39,344 nt of DNA, from positions 1-39,344 of the forward strand of contig CANBYM010000018.1 in assembly GCA_947373605.1 (NCBI GenBank), read 5' to 3'. The DNA comes from Comamonadaceae bacterium (GTDB lineage Bacteria > Pseudomonadota > Gammaproteobacteria > Burkholderiales > Burkholderiaceae_C). The notes under the pieces were generated by a model, which saw nothing but the letters and a program-made list of their open reading frames with translations, was not told where the DNA came from and searched no databases. Numbering within the stretch: the stretch's first letter is position 1; each line of letters begins with the position of its first letter. The position numbers and the translations under genes are program-made. Positions 1 through 8,009 of this stretch are shown one piece after another.

Positions 1-63
1 CGCACCCACCTTGCGTCCCAGTGACTGCGGATGGGCTGCGGATGGACTGCGACAATACCGGGC

Positions 64-525
64 ATGTTTCATATTGTTCTGGTCGAGCCCGAAATTCCTC
101 CCAATACGGGCAATGTCATCCGCCTGGCAGCCAATACGGGCTGCACACTGCACCTCGTGGAGCCGCTGGGCTTTTCGATGGATGACAAACACATGCGTCG
201 CGCCGGTCTGGACTACCACGAGTACGCCACGCTGAAGCGGCACGCCAGCTGGCAAATATTTCTGGATACAGAAAAGCCGGATCCCTCGCGCCTGTTCACT
301 TTAACGACACGCGGCACACAAAGCCCGTATGCCGTGGCCTTTCAACCCGGCGACTGGCTCGTCTTCGGTTCGGAAACCAAGGGCATATCCGACACCGTGC
401 GCGCATCATTCAGGCCGGGGCAGAGCTTGAAGCTGCCCATGGTGGAAGGCCAACGCAGCCTTAACTTATCGAACGCGGTAGCAGTGACAGTGTTTGAAGC
501 CTGGCGGCAGAACGGATTCAGTTAA
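64..525 (+). CDS. trmL: tRNA (cytidine(34)-2'-O)-methyltransferase TrmL
   Basis: A 153-residue SPOUT-family methyltransferase. TrmL methylates the 2'-O of the wobble nucleotide (C34 or cmnm5U34) of tRNA-Leu isoacceptors using S-adenosylmethionine. The N-terminus FHIVLVEPEIPPNTGNVIRL is the family signature. The C-terminal knot region shows FGSETKGIS and later LPMVEGQRSLNLSNAVAV, which build the trefoil-knot SAM pocket. Length matches the family (about 155 residues). I chose the ATG at 64 because homology begins there; an in-frame ATG at 31 would add eleven residues unlike the family. It stands alone on the plus strand, converging with the MaoC-like gene that follows. Identification is firm by motif; substrate specificity is taken from the family. 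Confidence 0.93.
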   Translation: MFHIVLVEPEIPPNTGNVIRLAANTGCTLHLVEPLGFSMDDKHMRRAGLDYHEYATLKRHASWQIFLDTEKPDPSRLFTLTTRGTQSPYAVAFQPGDWLVFGSETKGISDTVRASFRPGQSLKLPMVEGQRSLNLSNAVAVTVFEAWRQNGFS

Positions 526-550
526 ACCCCTTTAACAAAAGTCGCGCGGC

Positions 551-1006
551 TCATTCATACTGCCGCAGCACCGACTCTGCAATGCAAACCGGCTTGCTCT
601 GACCCTCAAGCTCTACACTCATTTCCCACAGCATTTGCAGGCCGCTGCCTTCAATCGGGTCGCTTTTCACAAGTTTGAAATGTGCCCGCAGCCGGCTGTT
701 CACTGGAACCGGCGCCAAAAACCGCACCTTGTTGAGGCCATAGTTCACCGCCATGCGTGCGCTTTTGACGGCGATGGTCTTCTCAAAAAACTGCGGCAAT
801 AACGACAGGGTCAGGAATCCGTGCGCAATAGTGGCTCCGAAAGGGCCTGCTTGTGCACGCTCCGGATCGGTGTGAATCCACTGTTGGTCACCTGTGGCAT
901 CGGCGAACTGCTGAATCTGCGCCTGTGTAATGGTGATCCATTCACTGCTACCAACCACCTGCCCCACTTGCGCACTTAAATCTGCAAGGTTTTCAAAAAT
1001 TTTCAT
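551..1006 (-). CDS. MaoC-like (R)-specific enoyl-CoA hydratase
   Basis: A 151-residue single hot-dog-fold protein of the MaoC dehydratase family. Such enzymes hydrate trans-2-enoyl-CoA to (R)-3-hydroxyacyl-CoA, often linking beta-oxidation to polyhydroxyalkanoate or other acyl-CoA pathways. The signature is visible: FADATGDQQWIHTDPERA holds the catalytic Asp/His pair, followed by IAHGFLTLSLLP. The C-terminus (LWEMSVELEGQSKPVCIAESVLRQY) is the usual final strand. The ATG at 1006 is preferred; a longer reading to 1117 has no family similarity and overlaps the ParA gene. It lies downstream of parA on the same strand with about 60 bp between them. The natural acyl chain length cannot be read from sequence. 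Confidence 0.88.
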   Translation of the reverse strand: MKIFENLADLSAQVGQVVGSSEWITITQAQIQQFADATGDQQWIHTDPERAQAGPFGATIAHGFLTLSLLPQFFEKTIAVKSARMAVNYGLNKVRFLAPVPVNSRLRAHFKLVKSDPIEGSGLQMLWEMSVELEGQSKPVCIAESVLRQYE

Positions 1007-1067
1007 TCGGCCACTGTACCCATGCGGGGCAACAAGGCTTGTCAAACAGATGACACCCGCATTGCCA

Positions 1068-1688
1068 TTAAGGCGCGTCCAGCCAATCGCAGATGGGTTT
1101 CCACAAGGCCAAATCACGCTCTACTTTGTGTGGCGCCACATCAAAAACCGTCAGCCCCTGCGCCGCCAGGTGCACATAGTTTTGTGTGTCCCGCAAGTGC
1201 CCCAGCATAGACAGGCCCGCCGAGGCCACAAATTCATTCAGTTTGTCAGCTGCGATGGTGCGCGCATCCACCCGCATCCCCACGATACCGATGCGGGCTT
1301 TGGTGGTCTGATGTATTTCCGCCAGGTCATCTAAAAATGCTCTCGTGGCAAAAATATCAAACACACTGGGTTGCAACGGCACCAGCACCTTGTCGGCCAG
1401 CTTGACGAACTCTTTAAGTCGCTTGCCATGCAGACCCGCAGGCGTATCCAGCACTACATGGGTCGTACCCTTGGGTGGCTTGGCAGGCTGCCCGTCCTGC
1501 AGCGCCCAGGTGGGGATAGCGCGTGCCTGTGGTGAGCGCAGTCTCAACCACAGGGCGGAAGACTGCTGTTTGTCTGCATCTCCCAGCATGACCGCGTACC
1601 CCTGCGCCGCAAAATAGCCGGCCACATTGGTCGAAAGTGTGGATTTACCCACGCCACCTTTGGGGTTTGCAACGACGACCACGGGCAT
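1068..1688 (-). CDS. orphan ParA-family ATPase
   Basis: A 206-residue P-loop ATPase of the ParA/MinD superfamily. The deviant Walker A motif KGGVGKST sits at residues 10-17 with the signature lysine, and the Walker A' region reads VMLGDADKQQSSALW. VVLDTPAGLHGK corresponds to the switch II/Walker B region. ParA ATPases position DNA, plasmids or protein clusters by dynamic dimerisation on the nucleoid. No ParB or centromere-like repeat is visible next to it and it is shorter than chromosomal Soj/ParA (about 255 residues), so it is an orphan of the kind often found scattered in betaproteobacterial chromosomes. It is divergent from the KefF-like gene across about 50 bp. Cargo unknown. Confidence 0.86.
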   Translation of the reverse strand: MPVVVVANPKGGVGKSTLSTNVAGYFAAQGYAVMLGDADKQQSSALWLRLRSPQARAIPTWALQDGQPAKPPKGTTHVVLDTPAGLHGKRLKEFVKLADKVLVPLQPSVFDIFATRAFLDDLAEIHQTTKARIGIVGMRVDARTIAADKLNEFVASAGLSMLGHLRDTQNYVHLAAQGLTVFDVAPHKVERDLALWKPICDWLDAP

Positions 1689-1740
1689 GGATATCTCCTT
1701 GAACGACTTACCAAAGCGGGATTTGCGCTATGTTACGGGC

Positions 1741-2409
1741 ATGCTCCCGAAAAACACAATAGCCGTTCCAGCGACCGATATTTACGTCCTTGCCGCGCAC
1801 CCGAACTGGCGCGAGTCGCGCGTTAATCGTTTGCTACGTGACGTAGCGCTCGGCGATGCGCGCGCAGAGGTCTGTGACCTGTATGGTGCATACACCGACT
1901 ACAACATTGATGTGGCTGCCGAACAAGCGCATTTGCGTGCGGCGCAACTGGTGGTCCTCTTGCACCCGATTCATTGGTACTCCATGCCCGCGCTCATGAA
2001 GCTTTGGCTGGATGAAGTGCTGACCTACGGTTGGGCCTACGGCGGCGGCACCGCACTGGCCGGCAAAGACCTTTGGCTGGTAGCCACCACTGGCGGTGCC
2101 GAAGACAGCTACCACCCCCAAGGCTACAACCGCTATTTTTTTGATGCATTTTTGCCGCCCTACGAACAAACGGCAGCGCTATGCGGAATGCGCTTTCTGC
2201 CTCCCCTGATTTTTCACGGGTCGCACCGTGCCAGCGATGCAGACGTGGCAGCCCATGTGAAAGTTTTCCGGCAGCGGCTGACCAGCTACCCAGCCTGGCC
2301 GGAAATGGACGATCTGGACCCATGCCCTGCCTGCGAAGTGCCCGCCGACGAGCGACCCGCGGTCGAAGGCGCTGCCCCGGACCGTGCGCTTGCCCAAGGA
2401 ACGCGCTGA
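1741..2409 (+). CDS. kefF: NAD(P)H-dependent oxidoreductase, KefF-like
   Basis: A 222-residue flavodoxin-fold quinone reductase. KefF is the cytoplasmic ancillary subunit that activates the glutathione-gated K+ efflux protein KefC and also reduces quinones. Visible features are YVLAAHPNWRESRVNRLL (FMN phosphate loop), LHPIHWYSMPALMKLWLDEV (typical of the family), and the active-site TTGGAEDSYHPQGYNRY. The last 35 residues extend beyond the usual family end (E. coli KefF has 176 residues) and contain an unusual CPAC motif. The ATG at 1741 is where homology starts. The stop codon overlaps the start of the next gene (TGATG), matching the kefF-kefC arrangement, so the two are almost certainly translationally coupled. 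Confidence 0.85.
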   Translation: MLPKNTIAVPATDIYVLAAHPNWRESRVNRLLRDVALGDARAEVCDLYGAYTDYNIDVAAEQAHLRAAQLVVLLHPIHWYSMPALMKLWLDEVLTYGWAYGGGTALAGKDLWLVATTGGAEDSYHPQGYNRYFFDAFLPPYEQTAALCGMRFLPPLIFHGSHRASDADVAAHVKVFRQRLTSYPAWPEMDDLDPCPACEVPADERPAVEGAAPDRALAQGTR

Positions 2410-4235
2410 TGGAGCACACACCGCTCTGGCTAGTGAACAGCTTTATCTATCTTTGCGCTGCCGTCATTGCCGTACCACTAAGCCAGGCTGCGGGCCTGGG
2501 CTCCATCATCGGATATTTGGCAGCGGGCATTGCCATCGGCCCATGGGGACTGGGACTGGTGAGCAACGTAGAAGACATCTTGCACTTCTCCGAGTTCGGC
2601 GTGGTGCTGATGCTTTTTCTGGTGGGGCTGGAGTTGGAACCCAAGCGGCTGTGGAACATGCGGCACTCCATTTTCGGCTGGGGCAGCGCCCAGGTTTTGG
2701 GTTGTGCAGTGGTTTTAATGCTGGGCGGCATCGCCTTTGGAGCCGGTTGGCGGCTGGCACTGGTAGCGGGGCTTGGACTTGCTTTATCGAGTACCGCCAT
2801 TGCTTTGCAAGTCATGGCGCAACGCAACCTGTTATCTACCGGCAGCGGACAGGCTTCATTTGCGATTCTGCTTTTTCAGGATGTGGCGGCCATCCCCATA
2901 CTCGCCTTGCTGCCGCTGTTGGGCGTTGTCACAGACGCCACTAACAGCTCCTCATCAGGCAGCAACGCGTTAGAGGCCGCCAAGATTCTGGGCGTTGTTG
3001 CGGGCATTGTGCTGGGCGGGCGATTGCTGCTGCGTCCCGTGTTCCGCTGGATTGCGCGCTCCAGAACACCCGAGATATTTACTGCCGCCGCTCTGCTGCT
3101 GGTGGTCGGCATAGCGGGGCTGATGCTGCAAGTGGGGCTGTCCATGGCGCTGGGCGCATTTCTGGCGGGCGTTTTGCTCGCCGAGAGCGAATACCGACGC
3201 GAACTGGAAACCGACATTGAACCGTTTAAAGGGCTGCTGTTGGGCCTGTTCTTCATCGCCGTAGGCATGAGCATCGACTTTGGCGTCCTCATGAAGTCGC
3301 CGGGTCTGATGGCATTGATCGTGGTGGGCTTTATGGCTGCCAAGTCCCTGGTCATTTACCTGTTGGCGGGGCACATTGAATTGCCGTTTCAGGAACGCCC
3401 CGTCTTCACATTGTTGCTGGCTCAAGGCGGAGAGTTCGCGTTTGTGGTGTTTCAAGCCGCCGCGGGAGCCCATGTTTTTTCTGCGCAAACCGGTTCGTTG
3501 TTGATTGGCGCGGTGGCGGTGTCGATGCTGATCAGTCCTTTGATACTGGTCGCAATCGACAAACTATTGCTTCCGCGCTACGCAAATTGCGGCGTGCCCG
3601 CGCTGGATGAAATTTTCGAGGTGCAGGATGCGTCCACCATCATTGCGGGCTTTGGACGCTACGGACAAATCATAGCCCGCGTGCTCCTTGCACAAGGCCT
3701 GCCGGCCACTGTGCTGGACCACGACGCCGAGATGATAGAAGCCGCACGCAAGTTCGGCTACCGGGTGTTTTACGGGGATGCAACAAGGCTCGACTTGTTG
3801 CGCACCGCAGGCGCTGCAAAAGCAAAAATACTGGTAGTGGCGGTGGACGATGTGGAGCAGTCACTGGAAATTGTGGATATTGCCCGCGAACATTTTCCGC
3901 ACCTGCAAATCGTGGCGCGCGCGCATGACGTGACCCACTGGAACAAGCTGCGCGACCGCCAAGTAATGTGGGTTGAGCGCGAAATGTTTGAGTCCAGCTT
4001 GCGCAGTGCGCGCAGCGTACTGGAGCTCTTAGGGCAAGAGCCCTTTGAAGCCAGGCAGGCAGCCATGCGCTTTCGCCAGCACAACCTGGAGTTGTTTGAA
4101 AAACTGCACCCGCATTACCGTGACCAGGCCAAACTGATCTCGGTGATTAAAGAGGGCCGCAATCAGCTCGAGGAACAAATGGCGCAAGAGCGCGAGGACA
4201 AGGCCCAGCGCAGGCCCCAGGGCTGGGGAAGCTGA
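2409..4235 (+). CDS. kefC: glutathione-regulated potassium-efflux protein KefC/KefB type
   Basis: A 608-residue inner-membrane monovalent cation:proton antiporter of the CPA2 family. An N-terminal bundle of about twelve hydrophobic helices (residues 5-380) includes GFGVVLMLFLVGLELEP-like sequence and FQDVAAIPILALLPLL. A cytosolic RCK/TrkA-N domain begins at about residue 410 with the Rossmann motif GFGRYGQIIARVL and continues with LDHDAEMIEAARKFGYRVFYGDATR. KefC exports K+ in exchange for protons when glutathione adducts form, acidifying the cytoplasm against electrophiles. The start codon overlaps the stop of the KefF-like gene by one base. Length is close to E. coli KefC (620). KefB rather than KefC cannot be excluded; the KefF-type partner favours KefC. 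Confidence 0.88.
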   Translation: MEHTPLWLVNSFIYLCAAVIAVPLSQAAGLGSIIGYLAAGIAIGPWGLGLVSNVEDILHFSEFGVVLMLFLVGLELEPKRLWNMRHSIFGWGSAQVLGCAVVLMLGGIAFGAGWRLALVAGLGLALSSTAIALQVMAQRNLLSTGSGQASFAILLFQDVAAIPILALLPLLGVVTDATNSSSSGSNALEAAKILGVVAGIVLGGRLLLRPVFRWIARSRTPEIFTAAALLLVVGIAGLMLQVGLSMALGAFLAGVLLAESEYRRELETDIEPFKGLLLGLFFIAVGMSIDFGVLMKSPGLMALIVVGFMAAKSLVIYLLAGHIELPFQERPVFTLLLAQGGEFAFVVFQAAAGAHVFSAQTGSLLIGAVAVSMLISPLILVAIDKLLLPRYANCGVPALDEIFEVQDASTIIAGFGRYGQIIARVLLAQGLPATVLDHDAEMIEAARKFGYRVFYGDATRLDLLRTAGAAKAKILVVAVDDVEQSLEIVDIAREHFPHLQIVARAHDVTHWNKLRDRQVMWVEREMFESSLRSARSVLELLGQEPFEARQAAMRFRQHNLELFEKLHPHYRDQAKLISVIKEGRNQLEEQMAQEREDKAQRRPQGWGS

Positions 4236-4294
4236 GTGTGGCTTTGTGGAAGAATGCGCCACTGCACCTCGAAAACATAAAATCGGAGACACCC

Positions 4295-5320
4295 ATGCAA
4301 ACGTCCTCTACCCGCGCTGTCTTGCGCACTCCTCACCGTATTGCCCGACAAATCAGCCGTTACATTAATCGCCGCGTGGCCGTGGCTGCACTTTTAAGCC
4401 TGGCAAGTATTTCTACAGCATGGGCGCAAAACTATCCGAACAAACCTTTGCGATTTGTGGTGCCCTTCTCCGCAGGCAGCGCCACCGACGTGGTGGGCCG
4501 CATCCTGGCGCAGGGTATGAGCGAGGGGCTGGGCCAAGCCATTACGGTCGAAAATAAAGCTGGTGCCAACGGCATTCTGGGCGCGGAGATTGTCAAAGCT
4601 GCACCGGGTGACGGCTATACCTTTTTGGTGACCACCAGCACCACGCAAGCTGCCAACGTCAGCCTCTACAAAAAGCTTCCCTACGACCCTGTCAAGGACT
4701 TCACGCCGGTGGGAAAAATTGGCGAGACCGGCTTTATCCTGATGGTGCAAGCGGACTTTCCTGCCAATGACATGAAACAGTTCATTGCCTACGGCAAGGC
4801 TAACCCGGGAAAGCTGGCTTACGGTTGGGGCTCATCCGGCTCCTTGGTATCTGCCGCCATGGTGTCGCAAATGGGGGGCGTTGATGTTGTCAGCATCCCA
4901 TACAAAAGTATTCCCCCTGCCCTGACCGACTTGCTGGCCGGACAGATCCAATTCGCGTTTGCCGATGTTGGCAACGCAGTTGCACAAATGAACGGTGGCA
5001 AACTCAAAGGCTTGGGCGTTACCACTGCGCGACGCGCCGGTAAAGCACCGCAGATTTCACCCATTGGCGACACCATCAAAGACTACGCCATGGGCGCGTG
5101 GTTTGGACTGATGGCGCCAGCCAATCTTCCGGCCGATGTCGCTGCCAAAGTCGGCAAGGCCTTTAAGGACGTGATGGCACGCCCCGACATCCGCGAAAAA
5201 ATTGCCAATGCAGGCATTGATGTGGATTACCAGGACAGCGCACAACTGGCCAAGACGATTGATTCCGAAATCAAGAAATGGGCCGGCTGGGTCAAGACAG
5301 CCAACATCACGCCGGAATGA
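4295..5320 (+). CDS. Bug-family tripartite tricarboxylate transporter receptor
   Basis: A 341-residue periplasmic solute-binding protein of the Bug (TctC) family, greatly expanded in Burkholderiales. After a long basic n-region and a hydrophobic core, signal peptidase would cut near STAWAQ. The mature N-terminus NYPNKPLRFVVPFSAGSATD is the family hallmark, with the first ligand-binding loop at PFSAGSATDVVGR. ENKAGANGILGAEIV and PYKSIPPALTDLLAGQIQ are also typical. The ligand is not predictable, though such receptors bind carboxylates. The ATG at 4295 was chosen for the complete signal peptide. The stop overlaps the next start as ATGA, so receptor and CoA transferase are co-translated. Membrane subunits TctA/TctB are absent nearby, as is common for orphan Bug receptors. 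Confidence 0.9.
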   Translation: MQTSSTRAVLRTPHRIARQISRYINRRVAVAALLSLASISTAWAQNYPNKPLRFVVPFSAGSATDVVGRILAQGMSEGLGQAITVENKAGANGILGAEIVKAAPGDGYTFLVTTSTTQAANVSLYKKLPYDPVKDFTPVGKIGETGFILMVQADFPANDMKQFIAYGKANPGKLAYGWGSSGSLVSAAMVSQMGGVDVVSIPYKSIPPALTDLLAGQIQFAFADVGNAVAQMNGGKLKGLGVTTARRAGKAPQISPIGDTIKDYAMGAWFGLMAPANLPADVAAKVGKAFKDVMARPDIREKIANAGIDVDYQDSAQLAKTIDSEIKKWAGWVKTANITPE

Positions 5321-6477
5321 CATCTTCTGAAAACGCGGGCGCCCTCAGCGGCATCCGCGTCATTGACATGACGGGCGTGGTGCTGGGGCCGTACGCCACG
5401 CAAATTCTGGGTGACTACGGGGCCGACGTGATCAAAATTGAGCCGCCCGGCGGCGACATCATGCGCCAGGCCGGTCCGATGAAAAATCCGGGCATGGGCC
5501 ACATCTTTATCAACGCCAACCGCAACAAGCGCTCGGTGGTACTGGACCTGCGCCAGCCCTCGCAGCGTGAACTTCTGCTGCAACTCTGCGCCGGTGCCGA
5601 TGTCCTGGCCTTCAATATCCGCCCCGCCTCCATGACGCGACTGGGTTTGTCCTATGAAGCGGTGCGGGCGATAAACCCGCGCATTGTCTACTGCGGTGCC
5701 TACGGGTATAGCGAGGGCGGACCGTATTCGGACTGGCCTGCCTATGACGACCTGATTCAAGGCGCGGCCTGCATTCCCTGGCTTATGACCCAAAGCGGCA
5801 GCCCGGAGCCGCGCTATGTTCCGGCCACTTTCGCGGACCGCGTAACGGGACTAAACATGGTGCACGCGGTGATGGCGGCGCTGCTGGCGCGCGTACGAAC
5901 CGGGCGCGGGCAAAGTGTGGAAGTGCCGATGTTTGAATGTCTGCTGCAGTTTGTGCTGGGCGAACATTTGAGTGGAGCCACCTGGGAACCCCCTATCGGG
6001 CCCATGGGACATGCCCGTATGCTGGCGGCCAACCGCAAACCCTATGCAACACAGGACGGTTATGTATGCGCATTGATGTACAACGACGCGCACTGGAAAG
6101 CCTTCCTGCAACTCATTGGCAAGGCAGACGTGTTTGAATCGGATGCTCGCTTCACGACCCAGCAGCAGCGGCTGGCGCATATCGATACGCTGTACGGATT
6201 TGTGCAGGACCACATGCGAAAAAAAACGTCCGCACAGTGGCTGCAACTGTTTACGCAGCACGACATCCCGGTCATGCCCATGATGAAGCTTGACGATTTA
6301 TTGCACGATCCGCACCTGCATGCCACCGGCGGCTGGATGGATCTGACCCACCCACTGGAGGGCCGGCTACGCCAGCTGCGCCCGCCCGTGCGCATGAGCG
6401 ATACGCCGACCGGCGTGTGGCGCAATGCCCCGGCGTTGGGAGAACACACGGCCGAAGTGCTGGCCGAACTAAGTTAA
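5317..6477 (+). CDS. CaiB/BaiF-family CoA transferase
   Basis: A 386-residue class III CoA transferase, which moves CoA between carboxylic acids through an aspartyl-CoA intermediate. The N-terminus GIRVIDMTGVVLGPYATQILGD and the following GADVIKIEPPGGD are the family signature. The presumed catalytic aspartate lies in YDDLIQG near residue 145. FADRVTGLNMVHAVMAALLAR and the C-terminal VRMSDTPTGVWRNAPALGEHT are also characteristic. The start overlaps the Bug receptor stop (ATGA), suggesting that the imported carboxylate is activated to its CoA ester by this enzyme. Length is normal for the family (about 390-400). The acyl substrate cannot be inferred. Confidence 0.9.
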   Translation: MTSSENAGALSGIRVIDMTGVVLGPYATQILGDYGADVIKIEPPGGDIMRQAGPMKNPGMGHIFINANRNKRSVVLDLRQPSQRELLLQLCAGADVLAFNIRPASMTRLGLSYEAVRAINPRIVYCGAYGYSEGGPYSDWPAYDDLIQGAACIPWLMTQSGSPEPRYVPATFADRVTGLNMVHAVMAALLARVRTGRGQSVEVPMFECLLQFVLGEHLSGATWEPPIGPMGHARMLAANRKPYATQDGYVCALMYNDAHWKAFLQLIGKADVFESDARFTTQQQRLAHIDTLYGFVQDHMRKKTSAQWLQLFTQHDIPVMPMMKLDDLLHDPHLHATGGWMDLTHPLEGRLRQLRPPVRMSDTPTGVWRNAPALGEHTAEVLAELS

Positions 6478-6486
6478 TCTGTCGCC

Positions 6487-6921
6487 ATGTTCAACCCCTC
6501 GCAAGAAGACGTACGCCGCTTTTTCTGTTCCGTCTACGCCAAGTCGCGCAACGGAACGGCGCTCGAAGCAATTGAAACTATCGCCGCCCAGTGGATGGAC
6601 GAGCACCCCGAATACCAGGCGGACTTCGCCGATGTGGACCGCGCCTTGGCTATGGTTTACGAGTCAGCGGAGGGTCGCACCAACCCGTTTTTACATTTAT
6701 CGATGCACTTGTCCATCAGCGAACAAAGCAGCATTGACCAGCCCCGTGGCATACGGCAGGCCATAGAGCTTTTGACACACAAGCGCAATTCCCTGCACCA
6801 GGCCCACCATGAGGCCATGGATTGCCTGGGCACCATGTTGTGGGAAAGCCAGCGAGCCCGACGACCGCCGGACGGCGATGCCTACATTGCCTGCGTACAG
6901 CGCCACGCCACCAAAGACTGA
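6487..6921 (+). CDS. DUF1841 family protein
   Basis: A 144-residue protein matching the DUF1841 family by its opening MFNPSQEDVRRFFCSVYAK and the central NPFLHLSMHLSISEQSSID followed by QPRGIR. This family is conserved in beta- and gammaproteobacteria but has no known function. It appears soluble and helical, with many conserved His residues (HLSMHLSISEQ, HKRNSLHQAHHEAMDCLG), which could bind a metal, although that is speculation. It begins ten bases after the CoA transferase stop and is probably in the same transcript. Transcription would run into the inverted-repeat unit that follows. Confidence 0.85.
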   Translation: MFNPSQEDVRRFFCSVYAKSRNGTALEAIETIAAQWMDEHPEYQADFADVDRALAMVYESAEGRTNPFLHLSMHLSISEQSSIDQPRGIRQAIELLTHKRNSLHQAHHEAMDCLGTMLWESQRARRPPDGDAYIACVQRHATKD

Positions 6922-6952
6922 AACGCAACAAAAAAGCCGCTCGCAAGAGCAC

Positions 6953-7219
6953 AGCCGTTCAGTTAACTTGTTCATAGAATTCTGTACGTTTAACCAGTTT
7001 TTCGTGAATTTTGCTATCAACGTCTGGTACAGACAGACCATCAGAGGAAAACTCAATGGAAACGAAGAATGGATTTCAGCCTGGGCCTCTAGACCCCTGG
7101 GCGGCGTATCTAAGTGTGCGTTGTTTGGAAAACGTGTTGACAGACTAACCAATCACTCTGAAAGTGGATTTATCCACTGATAGGTGTTGGTAATCTATCA
7201 ACAAGTTAACTGAACGGCT
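6953..7219. mobile_element. MITE-like unit with 26-bp inverted ends
   Basis: The ends 6953-6978 and 7194-7219 are inverted copies of each other with one mismatch in 26 (core GTTCAGTTAACTTGTT). The 215-bp interior is AT-richer than its surroundings and contains a short ORF (7056-7148) and a 7-bp-arm hairpin (7163-7178, AGTGGAT/ATCCACT). No transposase is encoded, so if mobile it would be non-autonomous. An integron attC site and a structured RNA gene are alternatives. No clear target duplication was seen. Confidence 0.5.
7056..7148 (+). CDS. 30-residue hypothetical peptide inside the inverted-repeat unit
   Basis: A short frame, METKNGFQPGPLDPWAAYLS and ten further residues, preceded by a good ribosome-binding site (AGAGGAAAA, seven bases before the ATG). 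It is wholly contained in the inverted-repeat unit. No family is recognised. The Shine-Dalgarno spacing is the only positive evidence for translation; the peptide is short enough to occur by chance. Confidence 0.35.
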   Translation: METKNGFQPGPLDPWAAYLSVRCLENVLTD

Positions 7220-7255
7220 AGGCTCGTAAGCGGCTTTTTTTAAGGCCAGCGCCAA

Positions 7256-7921
7256 TTAGCGAAAGCGGTTCTCAGGGACTGTTTTCAGTTCGCTTTGCAA
7301 GCCGCCGACATAACCGGCCAACTCTTTAAGTTCAGCAATCGAGAACTGCTTTGCAATTCCGCCCATGATCGCGTTGCCGCGGCCGATCTGAGGATTGCCT
7401 TCGGTCTTGTAAGCCTTCAATGCCACATACACATAGTCACTGTGCTGACCGGCGATTTTGGGGTAAGTCGGGTCAATCGGTGCGCTTAGGCTGGGGCCAT
7501 GGCAGGAAGTGCAATTGCCCTTGGCGACCAGCTCTGCGGCCTTTCCAGTTGCTGCGGCGACGGCAGGCAGGGGAGCTGCGCCTTCAGTCACACCCAATGT
7601 GGAGAAATAAGCGGCCAGGTCAGCAATGTCCTGATCGGACAACGATTCTGCAATACCGCGCATGCTGGGGTGTTTGCGATCGCCCTTTTTGTAGGCATTC
7701 AGGGCAGAAGTAATGTACTTGGCGCCTTGACCCGCGATTTTGGGAACCTTATGGATCTCAGGGAAGCTGGCTTGATAGCCGATGATGCTGTGGCAGCCGG
7801 CACACATCGCATTTTTCTTTTCGCCGGCCTTGGCATCACCTTTTATTTCCTGCGCCGAGGCAGACATTACGGTCACGAAAGCGACAAGCGCCAAGGATAC
7901 GGACAAGAGCAGTTTGTTCAT
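7256..7921 (-). CDS. di-haem cytochrome c4
   Basis: A 221-residue periplasmic electron carrier with two c-type haem domains. A signal peptide ends near MSASAQ. The first haem motif is CAGCH at residues 40-44 with a likely axial Met at 87 (HPSMRGIA). The second is CTSCH at residues 137-141 with a likely axial Met at 186 (AIMGGIA). The repeated KIAGQ...Y..ALKAYK pattern in both halves is typical of cytochrome c4, which passes electrons to terminal oxidases. Length matches the family (about 200 mature residues). The ATG at 7921 gives a complete signal peptide. A TATAAT -10 element lies upstream. It converges with DUF1841. Confidence 0.9.
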   Translation of the reverse strand: MNKLLLSVSLALVAFVTVMSASAQEIKGDAKAGEKKNAMCAGCHSIIGYQASFPEIHKVPKIAGQGAKYITSALNAYKKGDRKHPSMRGIAESLSDQDIADLAAYFSTLGVTEGAAPLPAVAAATGKAAELVAKGNCTSCHGPSLSAPIDPTYPKIAGQHSDYVYVALKAYKTEGNPQIGRGNAIMGGIAKQFSIAELKELAGYVGGLQSELKTVPENRFR

Positions 7922-7967
7922 TTTGCGCAGACAATCCAAGTGAGATTGGTATAAATTGACTTCGGGC

Positions 7968-7973
7968 ATTATA
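7968..7973 (-). promoter_or_regulatory. -10 element for the cytochrome c4 gene
   Basis: A perfect TATAAT on the minus strand, 46 bases before the cytochrome c4 start, which would give a leader of about 40 bases. No convincing -35 box is seen. It lies in the 88-bp divergent interval shared with the MoxR-type ATPase gene. Confidence 0.4.
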
Positions 7974-8009
7974 TAGACGGCCCTCTGCCATTGGCCCCAC
8001 CACACCACT

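Larger units (their letters stand above)
6930..7241. terminator. bidirectional terminator split by an insertion
   Basis: The outer ends read AAAAAAGCCGCT (from 6930) and AGCGGCTTTTTTT (to 7241). Together they would form one bidirectional rho-independent terminator between the convergent DUF1841 and cytochrome c4 genes. Today about 290 bases separate the halves, consistent with insertion into the terminator loop. The left end also has a self-contained GCTC-GCAA-GAGC mini-hairpin. Confidence 0.55.

Noticed and set aside
2181-2408. Upstream extension of the KefC frame to 2181
   Set aside because: The extra 76 codons overlap the KefF-like gene and lack similarity to KefC; the membrane domain starts naturally at the ATG at 2409.
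7010-7045. Sixth copy of the shared operator (TGGTACAGACAGACCA)
   Set aside because: Only the outer TGGT/ACCA bases match, the centre is different and there is no hexamer 23 bases away.
6953-7219. Integron attC site
   Set aside because: GTTAAC occurs in both ends, but the order of core sites expected for attC (outer RYYYAAC and GTTRRRY) is not met, the unit is too long, and no integron integrase is nearby.
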